Assembly (NCBI GenBank): GCA_016209525.1
Contig: JACQWK010000120.1
Coordinates: forward strand, 1-56,033
DNA length: 56,033 nt
DNA from: Verrucomicrobiota bacterium
GTDB taxonomy: Bacteria; Verrucomicrobiota; Verrucomicrobiia; Limisphaerales; SIBE01
Direction: 5' to 3'
The notes under the pieces were generated by a model that was not told the origin of the DNA, made no database searches, and saw nothing but the letters and a program-made list of their open reading frames with translations. The stretch's first letter is position 1. Each line of letters starts with the position of its first letter. Shown here in pieces: positions 52,347 to 56,033 of this stretch. The translations under genes and the position numbers were made by a program.

Positions 52347-54328
52347 AAAGAGTTCTTCGTCGAAGAGTCCGGGCGACAGAGGTTCGCGTCGTGCGTTCTC
52401 CCTCACCCCGGCCCTCTCCCCTTGGGAGAGGGGGCGAGTGTTCGGCGGCGTCAGGTGATCCGATTCGCTTGGGGCCATCCCAGCGCTGGACACGCTTCTC
52501 CCTCTCCCCTGGGGAGAGGGCCGGGGTGAGGGGGAAGGGCACGGCCAAATCCCAGCGATCAAAATTCATTGCCGAGCGCTTGCGGCTGAACCATGCCGCT
52601 CTTCTCAGCCTAGTCCTCAGCGGGCTGTGCGCCGTTTACGCAGATCAAGCGCCGGAGGGCGACGTCGTTTTCAAAGCCCTCGGCGACGAGCTGAAACGGT
52701 CCATGTCGCTCCACTTGGAAGATCTCGACAAGCCGTATCTGGTTCAGTACGCCGTCGATGATACGGTCACGCACCGCATTGCCGCGACATACGGAGCCAT
52801 CGTGAGGTCGAGTCGAAGGCGTTCACGCGTGTTGCACAGCCAAGTTCGCGTCGGTTCCTACGAACTTGATAATTCGAATTTCGCCGGGCGTGGCGGCGGA
52901 GGCCGTCGCGGTCTCGGCGTGAGCATCGAACTCCCGATTGATGACGGCTACATGGCTTTGCGGCAAGCCATCTGGCGTGCCACGGACTGGCAGTACAAGG
53001 AGGCCGTGGAGACACTTACGCAAAAGCGGGCGTATATGAAGGACCGAAACGTCGCCGATCGCCCTCGCGACTTCACCAAAGCCGACGCCATCACGGTGCT
53101 CAAAGACCGAGCCACCTTGGCGCTCGATCGGACGGTGTGGGAAGATTACATGCGGCGTATCTCCGCGCGATTTGAAGCGCACAAGCATATTCAGAATTCA
53201 GAAGCCAACCTCGCGGTGGACGCCGAGAATCGCTACCTCGTGACTTCGGAAGGCTCGCGGATGCGTCAGGGCCAAACCGAGACCGTCCTGCGGATCACGG
53301 CTGAGGCCCTGGCAGAGGATGGCGAGCGGCTGTCGGATTACCTCGCTTACCACGCGGCGACGCCGGACCGGCTTCCTGCCGCGAGCGAGGTCCTGGCGGA
53401 CGTGGACAAACTGGCCGGCAGACTGGCCGCGGCGGTTCGCGCCCCGATTCTCGAAGATTACACGGGACCGGTCCTGCTCGACGGGATAGCCGCCCCTCAG
53501 TTCTTCCGGCAATTGCTGGGGAGAGGAATTACCGGCCAGACCGATCCCGTCGGCGTGGCTCGCCTTGGCCCCCAAGGCTCGGACAATCTTGAGAACCGCC
53601 TGGGCAAACGGATCATGCCCGTCACGTTTCAAATCTTCGACGACCCGCGTCATGAAAAGTCCCAAGGCGCATTCCTCGCCGGGCGTTACGAATTCGACGA
53701 CGAAGGCATTCCCGCCCAGCGTGTGAACATCGTCGTGGATGGGAAACTCGAGGGAATGGCGATGTCCCGTATCCCGACCAAACAGTTTGTTCAATCCAAC
53801 GGACACGGGCGCCGCGCCGGCGGCGAATCGCCCCGATCCTCCATCGGCTGCCTCTTTATCGAGTCCAGCAAGAGCGAAAGCCCGGCGGATCTGAAGAAGG
53901 AACTTCTCGATGCGGCCGACTCTGAGGGATTGAAATTCGGCTTGCGGATCACGAGCTTGCAGGACCGTGCTGCCGGCGGTCCGACCGGCTTCGGCGGCCT
54001 TGGCGGACGCTTCGGCCGCGGCGGCGGCGGCGGTTCTGCCCGTGTCATTGGCGATCCGATCTCCATTTACAGAGTCTATGTCGCGGACGGGCGTGAAGAA
54101 CCGGTCCGGGGCTGCGAATTCAGCGCGGTGGATGTGCGGAGCCTGCGAAGGATCATCGCGGCGGGAGACGTGCCGACGGCGCACAACTACATCGGAAGCG
54201 GGGCGCCTGCGTCGTCCGTGATCGCCCCGGCGGTGCTCTTCGAGGAACTGGAGCTGTCGCGCATCAAGCGGGAGACCGAGAAGAAACCCATCATCGAAGC
54301 TCCCCACGCGAGGGATGAAGGGAAATAG
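52343..54328 (+). CDS. Exported TldD/E-like protein lacking the HExxxH site, with repeat-encoded N-terminal insert
   Basis: 661 residues from ATG 52343, fixed by an ATGA overlap with the preceding gene and an AAGGA upstream. Residues 1-18 are Arg-rich; residues ~19-66 (SPSPRPSPLGRG, SLSPGERAGVRGKG) are encoded by palindromic element G; the signal peptide follows at about 81-100 (LNHAALLSLVLSGLCAVYA). A TTG at 52580 is the only start after the element. The mature part parallels its neighbour (LAYHAATPDRLPAASEVLAD, YEFDDEGIPAQRVNIVVDGK, SNGHGRR), but the active-site helix is PQFFRQLLGRGITGQ, without His or Glu. It probably forms a TldE-like partner of the gene upstream. Confidence 0.85.
   Translation: MKRVLRRRVRATEVRVVRSPSPRPSPLGRGGECSAASGDPIRLGPSQRWTRFSLSPGERAGVRGKGTAKSQRSKFIAERLRLNHAALLSLVLSGLCAVYADQAPEGDVVFKALGDELKRSMSLHLEDLDKPYLVQYAVDDTVTHRIAATYGAIVRSSRRRSRVLHSQVRVGSYELDNSNFAGRGGGGRRGLGVSIELPIDDGYMALRQAIWRATDWQYKEAVETLTQKRAYMKDRNVADRPRDFTKADAITVLKDRATLALDRTVWEDYMRRISARFEAHKHIQNSEANLAVDAENRYLVTSEGSRMRQGQTETVLRITAEALAEDGERLSDYLAYHAATPDRLPAASEVLADVDKLAGRLAAAVRAPILEDYTGPVLLDGIAAPQFFRQLLGRGITGQTDPVGVARLGPQGSDNLENRLGKRIMPVTFQIFDDPRHEKSQGAFLAGRYEFDDEGIPAQRVNIVVDGKLEGMAMSRIPTKQFVQSNGHGRRAGGESPRSSIGCLFIESSKSESPADLKKELLDAADSEGLKFGLRITSLQDRAAGGPTGFGGLGGRFGRGGGGGSARVIGDPISIYRVYVADGREEPVRGCEFSAVDVRSLRRIIAAGDVPTAHNYIGSGAPASSVIAPAVLFEELELSRIKRETEKKPIIEAPHARDEGK
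52397..52537. repeat. Palindromic element G, copy 4 (double), inside a coding sequence
   Basis: CCTCACCCCGGCCCTCTCCC with GGGAGAGGG, then a 60-bp spacer, then CCCTCTCCCCTGGGGAGAGG and CCGGGGTGAGGGG. The two halves pair with each other over about 20 bp and each also forms its own hairpin. Confidence 0.9.
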
Positions 54329-54417
54329 GAGGCGAAACTTCTAACCCGGCAGAGGGTGAATCGATGGCTGTGCTTGGGCAAGTTCAAGGCCTTCCGATTC
54401 CCGACGGATGAAACGAA

Positions 54418-54458
54418 GCACTCCCTCTCCCAGCGGGAGAGGGCCGGGGTGAGGGAGA
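54418..54458. repeat. Palindromic element G, copy 5
   Basis: CTCCCTCTCCCAGCGGGAGA then GGGCCGGGGTGAGGGAG; lies in the 253-bp gap after the second TldD-like gene and may act as its terminator. Confidence 0.75.
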
Positions 54459-54581
54459 ACGCGAGGCAATTCAAGAGAGCCATTCAATTACTGCTCTTGT
54501 CAACTCGCCGATGCGCACTTCCGATCGACTAAAATTTGATCTGCTGGACTAAGCCGCGCCAACCCGTCACTCTTCGGCTGT

Positions 54582-55382
54582 ATGCAATTGCCCAGACGCC
54601 GCGGATTCACGTTGATCGAGCTGTTGGTCGTCATTGCCATCATTGCGATCCTTGCCGCGATGCTCTTGCCGGCGTTGGCCAAGGCGAAGGCGCAAGCCTG
54701 GCGCGCCCAGTGCATGAGCAACCACAAACAATTGGCCCTGACTTGGACGCTGTACCACGATGACAACGATGGGCGCCTTCCTTCGAACGTGCGCGGAAAC
54801 CCTCCGGCGGGAAGCGGCCTGAACTGGGTTGAAAGCACGGTCCACGGAGCCACTCCCGGCTTCATTGATCCGAACGCCTTGATGGACATGAAACGGGCCG
54901 GCTTCGCGCCTTATCTGAAAACCCTGGAGATTTACCGGTGCCCCGCGGAACGAACCGTCTATGCCGTGGGCACGCGCCGGGTTCCGAAGTTGCGCAGCTA
55001 TTCGATGAATGATTACATCAACGGCGGCCCGCAACAGTTCGCTCCTGTCCCGCCGGTGACGTTTTACAAACGAAATTCCGAGTTTGCGAAGCCGGCCGAC
55101 TTGTTCGTGTTTATCGAGGTCGAACCGATCAGCATTTGCTACACGCCGTTCGAAATCCCCGTTTCCAATTCCCAAAGTTACTTCACGGCCCCCGGCGCCC
55201 TCCATGACCGGAAGTCCGGCGTGCTCTCGTTCGCCGATGGCCACTCCGAATCGCGGCGGTGGAGGCGGCCGGTGCTGCGAGTCTCGACTTCCTCCCTCGC
55301 TTCCAATCCTCATCCGGTCCCAAGTGATCCGCAGGATGTCAGTTACATCCGCGCGCGGGCGCATCATCTGATGACTCCGTAG
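54582..55382 (+). CDS. Type II secretion/type IV prepilin-like protein
   Basis: 266 residues. The prepilin leader MQLPRRR is followed by the cleavage site G/FTLIEL and the N-terminal helix [20 protein letters not shown] with the conserved Glu at mature position 5. The C-terminal domain with [30 protein letters not shown] and [16 protein letters not shown] is the large extracellular head seen in the many verrucomicrobial and planctomycete pseudopilins. Such genes occur in many copies per genome; their substrate is unknown. Single gene. Confidence 0.93.
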   Translation: MQLPRRRGFTLIELLVVIAIIAILAAMLLPALAKAKAQAWRAQCMSNHKQLALTWTLYHDDNDGRLPSNVRGNPPAGSGLNWVESTVHGATPGFIDPNALMDMKRAGFAPYLKTLEIYRCPAERTVYAVGTRRVPKLRSYSMNDYINGGPQQFAPVPPVTFYKRNSEFAKPADLFVFIEVEPISICYTPFEIPVSNSQSYFTAPGALHDRKSGVLSFADGHSESRRWRRPVLRVSTSSLASNPHPVPSDPQDVSYIRARAHHLMTP

Positions 55383-55455
55383 CGGCGGACGTGAGTCCGC
55401 TCATTTATTTTCCAGGCCGGAGGTTTGAGCAGACGCACGTCCGCTGCTACGGAAG
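55378..55455. repeat. Palindromic element J, copy 2
   Basis: CCGTAGCGGCGGACGTGAGT on the left and ACGTCCGCTGCTACGG on the right; the stop codon of the prepilin gene is inside the left arm. Confidence 0.75.
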
Positions 55456-55934
55456 GACAAGCCGCCCGCACTCACAGCCGTTGGTCAATTCATGGTCTCA
55501 ACGCGCGAGAAGTGCTTCTGGGCTATCGCCAATTCGCTGGTGCCCCAGTTCGTTTTGGACCGGCAAACTCCTGGTAACCGCCCCGAGTTTGTTACCGTCT
55601 GTTTCTTCTACAAAGTGCACAGGCCAATTCAGTGAGGTGAGCGGACTGATTCTTGGGGCTTCATGAAATCACGGCGTGCTCTCAGAGGGCATGACAGATT
55701 CCGCGGCACAGGCTTTTTTCAAGCTTGAGCCAAGCGTCAGAACCTACTAAACTCGCCTCATTCCAGCGGCACCGTAACGAGGCCAGCGCGACAGCTCGGA
55801 ACTCCCCGAGATATCGTCGTGCGGCAAGGTCGGCAACGACAACAACACCAAAACTGCGCAGCGTGATCTGTCCGTGCGTGGAAGGACGAAGTGAGCGGCA
55901 GGCGCAGTCAACCTCAAACCAATCAGGACAGCAT
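55456..55934. other. Intergenic region with no firm gene
   Basis: A 47-codon frame at 55492-55635 (MVSTREKCFWAIANSLVPQF onward) may be a small gene or remnant, but I recognise no family. The rest shows no gene, tRNA or strong hairpin. It should contain the promoter of the exported protein at 55935. Confidence 0.3.
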
Positions 55935-56033
55935 ATGAGACTCAGGCAAACCCACACATTAGCAGTCATCGGAGCCACCCTAGTGGCCAGCAGTCTCGGC
56001 GTTCACGCGTCCAAGACCTACACGTTCCAGGAA
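55935..56033 (+). CDS. Exported protein, 5' part only
   Basis: ATG at 55935 gives MRLRQTHTLAVIGATLVASS then LGVHASKTYTFQE, with a signal peptide (Arg n-region, hydrophobic core, Ala-x-Ala-like end) and the start of a mature domain. The gene runs off the right edge. Function cannot be told. Confidence 0.6.
   Translation, partial: MRLRQTHTLAVIGATLVASSLGVHASKTYTFQE

Overview
The window is about 56 kb of GC-rich chromosomal DNA that reads as a member of the Verrucomicrobiota (Pedosphaera/Limisphaerales-like). The basis is: an ECF sigma factor paired with a zinc-ribbon Ser/Thr kinase carrying WD40 repeats; a type II-secretion-type prepilin with the [18 protein letters not shown] signature; a giant secreted protein with Ig-like YQW repeats and a C-terminal FYRV module; and core genes (pgk-tpiA-secG, rsfS-nadD, cstA) in ordinary bacterial form. 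The taxonomic call is an inference from these families, not a search result.

Layout. 1-7.5 kb: 3' part of a giant exported protein (Pro/Gly/Thr linkers, three dockerin-like Ca loops, three cadherin-like and 13 Ig-like domains). 7.7-10.8 kb (-): large secreted protein of unknown role. 11.2-14.4 kb (+): DUF456 membrane protein, then pgk-tpiA-secG. 14.8-18.5 kb (+): oligopeptide ABC importer (binding protein and two permeases, no ATPase here). 18.6-19.6 kb: membrane protein and PUR-domain protein. 19.6-23.1 kb (-): nadD-rsfS and cstA. 23.2-25.0 kb: ParE/Phd-type toxin-antitoxin pair flanked by a duplicated cstA start, then a methyltransferase coupled to a beta-lactamase-NamZ fusion. 27.8-28.9 kb (+): class V aminotransferase. 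28.9-33.9 kb (-): envelope cluster (glycine zipper, LpoB-like, lipoprotein, YcfL-like, unknown). 34-37.3 kb: gene remnants (DUF4143 ATPase, AbrB/VapC), a frameshifted hydrolase, and a REP-associated tyrosine transposase inside a REP array. 37.8-41.9 kb (-): kinase/WD40 plus ECF sigma factor. 42.5-50.4 kb: ABC-2 permease, DUF2807 lipoprotein, hydrolase, a frameshifted polytopic membrane protein, MFS transporter, and a small protein with an HNH nuclease. 50.6-54.3 kb: two coupled exported TldD-family proteins. 54.6 kb to end: prepilin and the start of another exported protein.

The most striking property is the density of palindromic repeats. I can see at least ten families, several with two to five copies, filling nearly every intergenic gap. 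In at least three genes (32397, 30823 and 52343, each with its start codon fixed by an ATGA overlap with the gene upstream) a palindromic element lies in frame between the start codon and the signal peptide. These genes therefore appear to encode repeat-derived N-terminal extensions, probably removed on export. This resembles the in-frame palindromic elements known from Rickettsia, but here it involves several unrelated repeat families and is concentrated in exported proteins. Other notable points are a RAYT transposase surrounded by nine copies of its likely REP substrate, a 7-bp tandem duplication that knocks the zinc-ribbon of the Ser/Thr kinase out of frame, and a VapC toxin cut off after nine codons.
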